Source: Methylomonas rivi (lineage in GTDB: Bacteria > Pseudomonadota > Gammaproteobacteria > Methylococcales > Methylomonadaceae). From it: a DNA stretch of 33,745 nt. The stretch is from positions 1-33,745 of the forward strand of contig NZ_JANIBK010000034.1 in the NCBI RefSeq assembly GCF_024505165.1, in the 5' to 3' direction. Of the stretch, positions 25,958 to 33,740 are shown piece after piece (within the stretch, counting starts at the first letter, position 1; every line of letters begins with the position of its first letter). A program made the translations under genes and the position numbers. The notes beneath the pieces are model-generated. The model made no database searches. It was not told the DNA's origin and saw only the letters and a list, made by a program, of their open reading frames with translations.

Positions 25958-26950
25958 TTAATGAATATCAACCTGTACCGATTGATTATCGGAGAAACAT
26001 AAATAAGGATCGCCATCCAGCAAGCGCAATACCTGCTCCACCACATTAATGCCGGTCGCCCGGCGGATGCCGGCGTAAGAGGTCGTCAAACGCGGGTTGA
26101 TTTCCAATATCAACGGCCCTTGTTGCGGCGTATCGATAATATCGATACCGATATAACCCCATAAACCGGGCATGGCGACGGCAACCCTATCCACTAATTC
26201 CTGATAAAGCGCCAATTGCGGATGGTCGGCATTCACCAGACAGGCCCGCAGGCTAAAACGGTTTTGCCGGACCTCTACCAGCTGCCGGTTGCAACATAAT
26301 AACCAGCCCCTGCCCTGTTTGAACAGACAAGACAAACTCAGAACCTGCCCGACCTGCAACGGCTGTACCAACAGGCTTTCGTGGTGTAGCAGGTTTTTGA
26401 TGGCGGCCGGATAATACGCCGGATCGTCAACGATCAGACTGCCTTCGCAGCCGACCCCGTCGATTGGCTTGATAACACAGGCGGGAAACGGCGCTTGGTG
26501 CAAGCCGGCCAAGGACAATGTCTCAACCGCCGGAATGCCATTGGCCAATAAGCAACGGTAAGTAGATAACTTGTTCGCGCAAATGGCCAGCGTTTCAGGT
26601 TGGGACAGCAATAAAATTTTTTGTTGCGCGGTTACTAGCCGCGCCAGACCCTCCAATATGCCATCGCTCTCCGGTGCAATCAGCCAGACCAAACCGGCTT
26701 GCGGGATCAAATCCGTTAAAATTTGCTGGATATCATCGGTTTGAGCGACAGGCACGACCTCGGTATTGCGCGGCAATGACACATTCCGGCAGCGATCGTC
26801 CAGCGGCAATAGCACGGGTAAATTCGGCAAAGACTTCAGATCGTCCAGCAAAGCCTGTAACATCATGCGGCCTTCGGCCAGCAGCGATACGGGCAAAGCC
26901 TGTCCCGCCAATCCGCCGCCCGTGATGTATTCGAATACAAGAATTTTCAA
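25958..26950 (-). CDS. mfnD: MfnD-like ATP-grasp ligase
   Basis: A 330-residue ATP-grasp protein. The N-terminus MKILVFEYITGGGLAG is the hallmark of the MfnD group (tyramine-glutamate ligase in archaea). ATP-grasp elements include VIKPIDGVGCEGSLIV (about residues 165-180) and the metal-binding IGIDIIDTPQQGPLILEINPRLTTSY near 270-300. It is expected to form a gamma-glutamyl amide for the methanofuran-type carrier. AAGGTG lies about eight bases before the ATG. Divergent from the HisA-like gene with only 15 bases between starts; followed by mfnF. Confidence 0.82.
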   Translation of the reverse strand: MKILVFEYITGGGLAGQALPVSLLAEGRMMLQALLDDLKSLPNLPVLLPLDDRCRNVSLPRNTEVVPVAQTDDIQQILTDLIPQAGLVWLIAPESDGILEGLARLVTAQQKILLLSQPETLAICANKLSTYRCLLANGIPAVETLSLAGLHQAPFPACVIKPIDGVGCEGSLIVDDPAYYPAAIKNLLHHESLLVQPLQVGQVLSLSCLFKQGRGWLLCCNRQLVEVRQNRFSLRACLVNADHPQLALYQELVDRVAVAMPGLWGYIGIDIIDTPQQGPLILEINPRLTTSYAGIRRATGINVVEQVLRLLDGDPYLCFSDNQSVQVDIH

Positions 26951-26965
26951 CCGTTACACCTTAAT

Positions 26966-27643
26966 ATGCAGATTATCCCAGTGATCGATTTAAAGGACGG
27001 CTTGGTCGTGCACGCCCAGCGCGGCAACCGGGCTCACTATCAGCCGATACATTTACATTCCGTCTTGACCGGCGACAGCGATATCGATACCGTTATGGCG
27101 GGGTTTTTAAAATTACATCCGTTCGAACAATTTTATATCGCCGATTTAAACGCCATTACCGGAGCGGGCAACCACTGGCCGTTAATCGAATCCCTGCTGG
27201 CCGCCTACCCTCATATCGAATTCTGGATAGACAACGGCAGCCAATTATCCCAGATTAGCGCGGGGCGGCCGAATCAAAAATGGATAATCGGCAGCGAATC
27301 GCAACAGTCGCCCGCTAGCCGCTCCGAACGGCCATTTATTCTTTCGCTGGATTATAAAGACCGGCAACCGGCCGGTCACCGCTCCTGGTTCGAGCAAAGC
27401 CAATTCTGGCCCGACAGGATTATCGTGATGACCTTGAGCCGGGTCGGTAGCAACAGCGGCCCGGATGTGGAAAAACTGGCCGAATTACACCGCCGGCATC
27501 CGGCAAAACAGTTTATTGCCGCCGGCGGCATACGCCATGCAAACGATCTCGAAAACCTTGAAAACCGCGGCATACAGGCTGCGCTGGTGGCCACGGCTCT
27601 ACATAACGGCACAATCGGCGGCGCGCAAATCAAAAACCTATAG
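26966..27643 (+). CDS. HisA-like TIM-barrel protein of the H4MPT cluster
   Basis: A 225-residue (beta-alpha)8 protein opening MQIIPVIDLKDGLVVHAQRG. The two catalytic aspartates of HisA are kept: Asp8 and Asp129 (ILSLDYKD). IAAGGIRHANDLENL and a C-terminal AALVATALHNGTI give the phosphate-binding loops. The overall divergence from true HisA and the position among cofactor genes point to a cofactor role, not histidine synthesis. No Shine-Dalgarno sequence is visible, yet the start is fixed by the conserved first strand. The job is unknown; an isomerase on a phosphoribosyl or ribosylaryl intermediate is plausible. Confidence 0.82.
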   Translation: MQIIPVIDLKDGLVVHAQRGNRAHYQPIHLHSVLTGDSDIDTVMAGFLKLHPFEQFYIADLNAITGAGNHWPLIESLLAAYPHIEFWIDNGSQLSQISAGRPNQKWIIGSESQQSPASRSERPFILSLDYKDRQPAGHRSWFEQSQFWPDRIIVMTLSRVGSNSGPDVEKLAELHRRHPAKQFIAAGGIRHANDLENLENRGIQAALVATALHNGTIGGAQIKNL

Positions 27644-27648
27644 GCAAA

Positions 27649-27676
27649 AAAATACCCCGGCAAGCCGGGGTATTTT
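27649..27676. terminator. Bidirectional terminator between the HisA-like gene and fae
   Basis: AAAATACCCCGG (27649-27660) and CCGGGGTATTTT (27665-27676) form a perfect 12-bp stem with a CAAG loop; A- and T-runs flank it on both sides. It serves the convergent HisA-like and fae genes. Confidence 0.92.
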
Positions 27677-27698
27677 AGCCATCTAGGCTAGCAACAAC

Positions 27699-28217
27699 TT
27701 ATGCTTCGTTGTTAACTGCGAATGGGTGTTTTGCTTCTTTTTTGCCGGCAACAACTTCAGCAGCGGTTGGAGAACCAGCAACAGCGCGTTTCAGAGCTTC
27801 TTTGGTTGCAGCGTAGTTGAAAGATTCGATTTTAGCGTCATCTTCAGCCAACCAGTGGATGAAAACACCGACAGATACGAACAAATCGTCAGCTTCGTCA
27901 GCAGGGATAGTACCGTCTTCAACACAATCGGCAACAGCCATGGCTACGCCGCGTTGCGCTGGTCCAAACATTTGAACGGCTTGTTTTGAACCTTTGATGG
28001 TGACTTTGTTGAACAGAATGGTAGCTGGTTTAACCATCAGGTTAGGTGCAACAACAGCCAACAGAGTGGAGAAACCGTCTTTGTTGTTTGTCAAAGCGTT
28101 AGCAAACGCAGTTTCAGCAGCTGAGCCACGTGGGCCGACGATCAAGTCGATGTGAGCAATTTCATTGCCTTCGCCAACCAAAGATTCGCCAACGCGCATG
28201 TTTGTAATTTTAGCCAT
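27699..28217 (-). CDS. fae: Formaldehyde-activating enzyme
   Basis: Fae condenses formaldehyde with tetrahydromethanopterin to methylene-H4MPT in the cytoplasm, the entry to formaldehyde oxidation in methylotrophs. The 172-residue sequence has [24 protein letters not shown] (catalytic His22), [39 protein letters not shown] and VGVFIHW, all diagnostic. AGGGGATA precedes the ATG. Codon choice looks strongly biased compared with neighbours (repeated GCT, GTT and AAC), fitting a very abundant protein. It is last in a minus-strand run after the CitG-like gene and probably has its own promoter in the 93-base gap. Confidence 0.98.
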   Translation of the reverse strand: MAKITNMRVGESLVGEGNEIAHIDLIVGPRGSAAETAFANALTNNKDGFSTLLAVVAPNLMVKPATILFNKVTIKGSKQAVQMFGPAQRGVAMAVADCVEDGTIPADEADDLFVSVGVFIHWLAEDDAKIESFNYAATKEALKRAVAGSPTAAEVVAGKKEAKHPFAVNNEA

Positions 28218-28306
28218 TTTTAATTTATCCCCTAAAGATAAGATTGAACCAAGTAAAAGACACGTTTAGTCCGTTTATAGACGCTTCTGGGCAATTCCCT
28301 TAAACA

Positions 28307-28334
28307 CTTTTTAGACATCAGTTTGTCTAAAAAG
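28307..28334. promoter_or_regulatory. Perfect 10-bp inverted repeat upstream of fae
   Basis: CTTTTTAGAC (28307-28316) pairs with GTCTAAAAAG (28325-28334) over eight bases. It spans the stop codon of the CitG-like gene and ends 89 bases before the fae ATG. It may end CitG-like transcripts, block read-through or bind a regulator. Confidence 0.45.
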
Positions 28335-29171
28335 CTGTTCCAGTAGCACCACCAGTACTGTTGCGACAGTGATGTCAGCGGTTGTACCCGGATTGATTTT
28401 TTTCGCCTTGAAAGCCTCATCGATGCGATACAGCATAGTCAAAACCTCTTCCGGCTTATTAGCGGCATCCATCGCCTTGCATAACAAAGCCATCTCTTCC
28501 GCAATCCACTCTGAATACTGCTTTCCATACTTTCGCTCAATATGGCTATCCGGATAACGAGCTAGCATGTCGGCATAAACCCTTAATGCAGCCCAGCCGC
28601 TATCGCCAGACAAAACGAAAGCACGATTATACGCCAAAATCGTAAAATCAAAAACATCTTTAAAGCAATTTGTATACTGCAAGGCAATTCTGTCCCTGTC
28701 CGCCGCCAGCGCCATGGCCTGCAATAAAGTTACCGTGGCTTGCCTATGCACATCCTGCTGTTCGGATTCGCCCAAGCCGCCCGGCGACGCCAACGCAATG
28801 GCCCGAAACGCCCAATCCGCATCCTGCTCGGTGGTGGCGTTCAATACTTCGTCTAACGCTTGCCGTAAATCGTCCGGCCGCCGCGCAAACTGGGCGGCCT
28901 GCATCAATGGCGCGCACAGCAGAATAATCCCCAGATTGGTATTGCAAGCCACAGCCTCGCGGGTAGCTTTGACCGCGTAATAGATTTTTTCGCCCAGACT
29001 ATAAGCCGGATCGGAAATCGGCGCCGCGCTAACTTCGGCGCTGCGCCTGAAATCCGCCACCGTCATATCGTGGCCGTCGCTGAATACGCTGACATTACCC
29101 GGCTTGAATGCCTGCAATTCGGCTTCGCAGGCCTGGATATACGCGGTAGCCAAACGCTGTCGCGCTATCAC
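28311..29171 (-). CDS. CitG-family (triphosphoribosyl-dephospho-CoA synthase-like) protein of the H4MPT cluster
   Basis: A 286-residue helical protein with KPGNVSVFSDGHDMTVADFRRSA near the start and TNLGIILLCAPLMQAA further on, as in the CitG/MdcB family. CitG transfers a phosphorylated ribosyl group from ATP, displacing adenine, to form an alpha-glycosidic bond. No citrate or malonate decarboxylase genes are present, and homologues sit beside H4MPT genes in methylotrophs. The start is GTG at 29171, giving a GTGA overlap with the upstream stop; the longer frame to 29246 lies within that gene. Function here is unassigned; ribosylation of the H4MPT side chain is proposed. Confidence 0.85.
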   Translation of the reverse strand: MIARQRLATAYIQACEAELQAFKPGNVSVFSDGHDMTVADFRRSAEVSAAPISDPAYSLGEKIYYAVKATREAVACNTNLGIILLCAPLMQAAQFARRPDDLRQALDEVLNATTEQDADWAFRAIALASPGGLGESEQQDVHRQATVTLLQAMALAADRDRIALQYTNCFKDVFDFTILAYNRAFVLSGDSGWAALRVYADMLARYPDSHIERKYGKQYSEWIAEEMALLCKAMDAANKPEEVLTMLYRIDEAFKAKKINPGTTADITVATVLVVLLEQLFRQTDV

Positions 29172-30070
29172 GCCACCGCCTTCATGCTGTACATATGGCG
29201 TTGAACCAGATCGTCGACCAACAGCTCGGCAATATCCACGCCGCATGCACCCTGCAAGCCCTTCCAGGCCGGCACGCTATTGACTTCAATCACCGTCAGC
29301 CTGCCGTCGCGATCCCTGATGATATCGACGCCGGCATAATCCATTTGCAGCGCGGCAACCGCCCTGACCGCCAGCTCCGTCAGTTCGGCGGTCAATTCGA
29401 TGGTTTCGCAGGAAGCGCCTCTAGCAACGTTGTTCAACCAGGAAATGCCGCGCCGGCGCATACCCGCCACGGCTTTGCCGTTAATCACGAAGATCCGCTT
29501 ATCGGAATAACCGTCCCCTTCGCATTCGACGAAACGCTGCAAATAATAAATGCCGTGACTGCCGGTAAGCCATAGTAAGTCGGTGGATTTTTCTATCCGG
29601 CGTATGCCTTCGCCCTGCGAGCCGAATAAAGGCTTGCTGATTAAATAATGCCCCGCGGCCAATTCCCGCTCGGCGACGGCCAGGGCCTGCTCCCGATCGC
29701 GCAGCACCCAGGTTTTAGGCGTGGAAATGCCGGCATGCCGCAACAAAAAGCTGGTCATAGCTTTATCGACGCTACGTTCGATGGCATGGCCATCGTTATA
29801 CACCGGCACGCTTAAAATTTTTAAGGCATGCAACACATCCAGATAAAACACCACCTCTTCCAGCGAACCGCCCGGCACGCCGCGCACAAACACCGCATCG
29901 GGCAGCGCGTGTTCAAAACCGGGAATCAATACCGGTAAATCATCGGTAACCTGGATACGGCAATCGGTAAGGGAAACATACTCCGCATGGCACGAGCGGG
30001 CCGCAAAGGCGCGGCAAAGCTGCTTGCCGTGCCAGCCGGGGTCATCGGTAAAAATGGCTATTCGACGCAA
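29168..30070 (-). CDS. RimK-like ATP-grasp ligase of the H4MPT cluster
   Basis: The protein opens RRIAIFTDDPGWHGKQLCRAF and has VPVYNDGHAIERSVDKAMTSFLL, LISKPLFGSQGEGIRRI (ATP-grasp lysine/glycine loop), YSDKRIFVINGKAVAGMRR and GVDIIRDRDGRLTVIEVNSVPAWKGLQ (metal-binding Glu/Asn). This fits RimK/MptN-type amino acid ligases, which add glutamate to cofactors. The start is uncertain: the open frame reaches a TTG at 30115, but that lies inside the mch terminator, so the TTG at 30070 just before RRIAIFTDD is preferred. No strong ribosome binding site is seen. Coupled to the CitG-like gene by GTGA. Confidence 0.82.
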   Translation of the reverse strand: MRRIAIFTDDPGWHGKQLCRAFAARSCHAEYVSLTDCRIQVTDDLPVLIPGFEHALPDAVFVRGVPGGSLEEVVFYLDVLHALKILSVPVYNDGHAIERSVDKAMTSFLLRHAGISTPKTWVLRDREQALAVAERELAAGHYLISKPLFGSQGEGIRRIEKSTDLLWLTGSHGIYYLQRFVECEGDGYSDKRIFVINGKAVAGMRRRGISWLNNVARGASCETIELTAELTELAVRAVAALQMDYAGVDIIRDRDGRLTVIEVNSVPAWKGLQGACGVDIAELLVDDLVQRHMYSMKAVA

Positions 30071-30098
30071 GGACTTAATCAAAATTTTAGATAGACAC

Positions 30099-30127
30099 AA
30101 AAAAGCCGGACTCAAAAAGCCCGGCTT
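30099..30127 (-). terminator. Rho-independent terminator after mch
   Basis: On the minus strand AAGCCGG (30127-30121) pairs with CCGGCTT (30109-30103) over 11 bases and is followed by a run of six Ts. It lies 16 bases after the mch stop and overlaps the longest frame of the next gene. Confidence 0.8.
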
Positions 30128-30142
30128 GCCGAAAAATAACCC

Positions 30143-31126
30143 TTAAAGGCCGAAAGATTGATCCAGCAGGGCGTTATCCAGTTTACCGGCGCGGAAACTC
30201 TTGCCCGACTCAACCGCGGTCACAATCACCACGGCGGGACTGAACAGCATGGCATCGACTTTAAAGAAATCGTATTCATAAGCCTTAAAAATATCGGCAA
30301 ACGGCTTGCCGTAATCCTTGGAGGTCGAGCTCGGCAATTCTTTGGCCAATTTTTCGGCGGCTTCGTCGCTGCCCTTCACGAACAAATGCACCTGCCCGGC
30401 AAACAAGATCGCATCGTTGGTGCGGCCCATGGCTTTAACGAAATTGGGGTGCGGCGGACAGACCGGCGCGGAACCGCTGCCGTCGATAATATTTTCCAAC
30501 GGAAAATGCAGAGCATGCGCTTTATGCATGGCCACTTCCAGCACCCGGCCCACTACTTGCACACCGCCCGCCAAACTGCTGGTCGGCGTGACGATAATCG
30601 TCAAATCGGCCGGCGACACACCGCAAGCGGCAGCCACTTTTTCGACAATTTCAACTGGTGGCACGGCGTCGTTTTCGATCACCAACACGGTTTTATCGTT
30701 ACTGTCGCGGTATTCCAGTTCTTTATAAAGTTCTTCGACCGGCTCAACCGCGCCGTCTTTGACTTTAGTCGCCATGGCGCGCGCGGGGCCGGAACCCAGC
30801 GCATAATATTTGCCGTGCGATAAACTCCAGCCGGCGTATTGACTGCCCAGACAGGACAATACCGGATTAGCGGCATGCACGTTAATCGTCAGCGGCCAGT
30901 TATTTGTGTAGCAGCTTTGCGACAGGGTCGCGGTGCCCATGCCGCCCATGCAGATTTCTGTGATGATACGGCCCGCTTCCAGACCGCCCGGTACATTGAT
31001 GCCGGCATCGATAATCGTGCAACCGTTTTCTAGTTTCTCGACGCCCAGCCTCAGTTTATCCGCATGATCCAGCAGATGAGCCACTAGAGGTTGAGTGAGT
31101 TTATTGACGCTAGCTTGGTATTGCAT
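30143..31126 (-). CDS. mch: Methenyltetrahydromethanopterin cyclohydrolase
   Basis: Mch reversibly hydrolyses methenyl-H4MPT to formyl-H4MPT in cytoplasmic formaldehyde oxidation. The 327-residue protein matches the family in length and in [60 protein letters not shown] and [32 protein letters not shown]. Its ATG lies 17 bases inside the upstream ATP-grasp gene, so the two are coupled. A terminator follows at 30099-30127, separating it in part from the downstream RimK-like gene. Confidence 0.97.
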   Translation of the reverse strand: MQYQASVNKLTQPLVAHLLDHADKLRLGVEKLENGCTIIDAGINVPGGLEAGRIITEICMGGMGTATLSQSCYTNNWPLTINVHAANPVLSCLGSQYAGWSLSHGKYYALGSGPARAMATKVKDGAVEPVEELYKELEYRDSNDKTVLVIENDAVPPVEIVEKVAAACGVSPADLTIIVTPTSSLAGGVQVVGRVLEVAMHKAHALHFPLENIIDGSGSAPVCPPHPNFVKAMGRTNDAILFAGQVHLFVKGSDEAAEKLAKELPSSTSKDYGKPFADIFKAYEYDFFKVDAMLFSPAVVIVTAVESGKSFRAGKLDNALLDQSFGL

Positions 31127-32255
31127 GACTTAAATGACCTGTATTTATAAAATTGTCGATGATAATTTGCCGATGCCGCAGTCGGGTTTCGACCTGGGCC
31201 GCATCGTTTCCGGCGGCAATGATACTGCAAACCGGCGCCCCCTTGCCAATAAATACGCCGCCCGCGGGCCTGTCAACCGCCCATTCCGGCCAGCTTAATC
31301 CAACGGGCACCAGCAATTCGTTTCGAGCGAAGATAATTTGAAACCCGGCCGGACGCACCCAATCGGCATCATCGATCACACCCAGACAAGCCAGACAATG
31401 CTTGTTGAAAACCGAAGTTCCGTATAGCTGCGCGCTGGCCGGAATCCGGGCGTTGATCTCCAACACATGGCATTCGCCGTCATGCACTATAAAATCCAGA
31501 CTCCCCAAACCCTGTAACGGATACAACCCGACTAACTTCTCCAGCCATTCGGCCAACAACGCGCGGTTTCTCGGCGAAACGTCCGCATGGTTGCTGACGC
31601 CGGCAAACAGATAGCGCCGCTTATCGTTTCCAACCGCCCACTGCCGATTAAACCCCAACACCCTGACCTGTCCCAAACCCGCCGCAAACAAAACCGAAAA
31701 CGCCTCGCCGACCAAATAGCGCTGCCAGTAGAAACGCCGTGCATCCACGGTTTGGCCGTCGGCGAACCGCGCAATGCCGACGCCGCCCTCGCCGCGCATC
31801 GGCTTGAGCAACCAATCGCCGCCTTCGGCCGGCGCGGAAAAAACCGTTTCCGGATGCTTGATGGATAATTGCTTGAGATGCTGAAAAAAAGCCGGCTTGT
31901 CCTGAAAACGCCTGAAAAGCGCGGCCGTGTTGCCGAGCAGGATCAACCGGCTTTCCAAATAATCCAAACTCTCGGCGTAATGCTCGAAACCGCTACCGTA
32001 AACCATATGCGTCAAACCATGCCTGCTCGCCAAGGCCTCGATAACAGGCTGAATAATAGCCGCGGCCAAATTGTCGACCTTGACAGTTTCGGCCGCTAAT
32101 GCCACGGTGTCCAGGTCGGCATAACAATCGACGGCAACCGCTTGAAACCCTGCATCCACCGCCAATTGCGCCAGCATACGGGCGGAGCGTGCGATTACCA
32201 ATAATTTAGACGGAAGCTTCAGGTTGCTCATCCGGGCCGGCTCGGAAAATTTCAT
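31110..32255 (-). CDS. ATP-grasp protein of the H4MPT cluster (COG2232-like)
   Basis: A 381-residue protein with [24 protein letters not shown] (N-terminal Rossmann-like), [15 protein letters not shown], a shortened ATP-grasp core [14 protein letters not shown] and the metal-binding [27 protein letters not shown]. This architecture is found next to mch in many methylotrophs and also in archaea; the reaction is not known, but an ATP-dependent peptide or amide bond to the cofactor is likely. Two starts are possible: ATG at 32255 (used) or ATG at 32231; neither has a good ribosome binding site. First gene of the mch run. Confidence 0.83.
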   Translation of the reverse strand: MKFSEPARMSNLKLPSKLLVIARSARMLAQLAVDAGFQAVAVDCYADLDTVALAAETVKVDNLAAAIIQPVIEALASRHGLTHMVYGSGFEHYAESLDYLESRLILLGNTAALFRRFQDKPAFFQHLKQLSIKHPETVFSAPAEGGDWLLKPMRGEGGVGIARFADGQTVDARRFYWQRYLVGEAFSVLFAAGLGQVRVLGFNRQWAVGNDKRRYLFAGVSNHADVSPRNRALLAEWLEKLVGLYPLQGLGSLDFIVHDGECHVLEINARIPASAQLYGTSVFNKHCLACLGVIDDADWVRPAGFQIIFARNELLVPVGLSWPEWAVDRPAGGVFIGKGAPVCSIIAAGNDAAQVETRLRHRQIIIDNFINTGHLSHAIPS

Positions 32256-32272
32256 GGTAACAAGAAAAAATG

Positions 32273-32301
32273 CTGGATTTAAAAAAATTATCTGGCATAA
32301 T
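32273..32301 (+). promoter_or_regulatory. Promoter of tRNA-Ser
   Basis: An extended -10 (TGGCATAAT; CATAAT at 32296-32301) is followed by a GC-rich discriminator (GCGCGG), common for stable RNA genes. A weak -35 (CTGGAT at 32273-32278) lies 17 bases upstream. Confidence 0.5.
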
Positions 32302-32312
32302 GCGCGGCTCTT

Positions 32313-32402
32313 GGAGAGCTGGCTGAGCGGTCGAAAGCGGCGGTCTTGAAAACCGTTGAAGGTTTATCCCTTCCTGGGGTTCGAATCCCTAGCTCTCCGC
32401 CA
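32313..32402 (+). tRNA. tRNA-Ser (anticodon UGA)
   Basis: Acceptor GGAGAGC (32313-32319) pairs with GCTCTCC (32392-32398), followed by G and an encoded CCA (32400-32402). The anticodon TGA is at 32347-32349 in the loop CTTGAAA. A long variable arm (about 32357-32373) and the T-arm GGGGTTCGAATCCC give the class II serine form. It is 90 bases with CCA. Confidence 0.96.
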
Positions 32403-32410
32403 TAATTCAA

Positions 32411-32445
32411 AAACCCGCACCGCCGCAAGGCTTGCGGGTTTTTTT
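32411..32445 (+). terminator. Rho-independent terminator after tRNA-Ser
   Basis: AAACCCGCA (32411-32419) pairs with TGCGGGTTT (32433-32441), with a T-run through 32445. It lies nine bases after the tRNA. Confidence 0.88.
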
Positions 32446-32658
32446 ATGTCCATAACCCGACACGCAAAGGATGGGCGCATGAACCGAAAATCCCGCCCGG
32501 CCTCGACTCGGACTCGCGACACGGCACGAAAAGACATGGGCTTTGGATTAGAAAAAGGCAAAGACGGGCTCACGGCATATTCCGCTGATACCAACGTATT
32601 TTTGTACCGCACAGCTAACGCGGTTCAATTGATTTTTTTAGAATTAAGGAAATTGTCC

Positions 32659-33165
32659 ATGAAAAGCTTCGCGCCATTGTTATTGGTTTGCGCATTAAGC
32701 GCTTGTTCAACGCACGAGATCAAAACCTCATCGTCCGAAAACGTGATCGCCTACGGCAAAGACATCAAACTAACCGTTAACGGTACTAACCCCGAAATTA
32801 TCGACAAATTGACGCGTTACCTGCAGGCCAACTTCCTGATCGAAGGCTTTAACGTGGTCAACGACGACAATGTAACGCAGCTGGTGGTAGCCGTATCGGC
32901 ATTCGATCCGGGCAATGCGGCGCTGAGACTGACGATCGGTTTTGGGGCCGGACGAGGTTCGTTGGTCTATAACGCAAAATACCTCAACAAAGGCAAGGTG
33001 CTGGTCGATTATGACGGCGCAGAACGGTTCACGGGCCTGGAGATAGCGCCCGGCACAAAATACGAACCAACCCGGAATTTCGGCGGCGCGGAAACTTCAA
33101 CCACCATTTTGCTGGAAGAAGCTTCCAAGCATATCGTCGATCTGGCGACCGGCAAGAGTAAATAG
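32659..33165 (+). CDS. Lipoprotein, DUF4410-like
   Basis: A 168-residue protein with a lipoprotein signal (LSAC, Cys16) and a mature part containing LTRYLQANFLIEGFNVV, TQLVVAVSAFDPGNAALRLTIGFGAGRGSLVY and a repeat-free C-terminus. The ATFxxGFGAG-like centre resembles DUF4410 envelope proteins of unknown function. The start is the ATG at 32659, with AAGGA about eight bases upstream; a longer frame reaching back to 32356 would overlap the tRNA and its terminator. The 200 bases between the terminator and this start hold nothing else recognised. Confidence 0.78.
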   Translation: MKSFAPLLLVCALSACSTHEIKTSSSENVIAYGKDIKLTVNGTNPEIIDKLTRYLQANFLIEGFNVVNDDNVTQLVVAVSAFDPGNAALRLTIGFGAGRGSLVYNAKYLNKGKVLVDYDGAERFTGLEIAPGTKYEPTRNFGGAETSTTILLEEASKHIVDLATGKSK

Positions 33166-33234
33166 GCAACGACAACCTTCACCCCGTTCCAGCACCATCG
33201 CCACTGCCGCCGCGCGGCACGTCGGTTTTCATCG

Positions 33235-33279
33235 TTCCCACGCTCCGCGTGGGAATGCAGATCCGGACGTTCGGCGTCC
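33235..33279. repeat. Left paired palindrome (BIME-like) of the second RAYT
   Basis: TTCCCACG (33235-33242) pairs with CGTGGGAA (33248-33255); a second palindrome GGACG/CGTCC lies at 33265-33279. Both palindromes recur in mirror order beyond the transposase remnant. Confidence 0.8.
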
Positions 33280-33298
33280 TTATGAATTAAGGTAAATC

Positions 33299-33692
33299 AT
33301 GGAAAGAAGCCGCTACCTCATCACCGAAGCCGACAACCCCCATTTCATGACCTGCACCGTCGTCGAATGGCTGGCCGTGTTTACCCGCCCGGAAACCGTG
33401 CAAATCGTCCTCGACGGTTGGCAATACCAACGCCAACACACAGGTTTAAAACTCTACGGCTACGTGATTTTGGAAAACCATCGCCCAGGCCCAGGAACTG
33501 GACAAATGCGTTGCCGGCTTCAAAGCTTATACCGTCCGCCGGATCATCGACCATCTCCAGCGGGAAAAACTAGACTATATCCACGCTAACCCGGTTAAAC
33601 GCGGTTATGTGAACTTACCGCAGCATTGGCGTTATTCCAGTGCCGCCAACTATGAAGGCTTGGCGGGGTTGATGGAGATAGATGTTTGGTGA
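33299..33692 (+). pseudogene. RAYT transposase, inactivated by frameshift and internal deletion
   Basis: The first frame starts MERSRYLITEADNPHFMTCTVVEWLAVF and runs to YGYVILENH near 33480. Family members continue with a histidine-rich HUH segment and IAQAQELDKC; here IAQAQELDKCVAGFKAYTVRRIIDHLQREK follows directly in another frame, so the catalytic histidine segment is lost. A second gap joins LQREK to LDYIHANPVKRGYV, dropping the central WQ-containing part. The end (LPQHWRYSSAANYEGLAGLMEIDVW) is complete with a TGA at 33690-33692. The product cannot be active. Mirrored palindromes flank it. Confidence 0.85.
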
Positions 33693-33693
33693 T

Positions 33694-33740
33694 GGACGCT
33701 GGAGCGTCCGGGGCGGCGTTCCCACGCGGAGCGTGGGAAC
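33694..33740. repeat. Right paired palindrome (BIME-like) of the second RAYT
   Basis: GGACGCT (33694-33700) pairs with AGCGTCC (33703-33709), and GTTCCCACGC (33718-33727) with GCGTGGGAAC (33731-33740). The order is the mirror of the left side, so the remnant is framed by inverted copies. Confidence 0.85.

Noticed and set aside
25948-26046. Longer start for the MfnF-like protein
   Set aside because: The extension overlaps the end of mfnD and does not resemble the family; MQKNIMGWDIGGAH is the expected beginning.
32356-32658. Longer start for the DUF4410-like lipoprotein
   Set aside because: It would overlap the tRNA-Ser and its terminator and would bury the lipoprotein signal.
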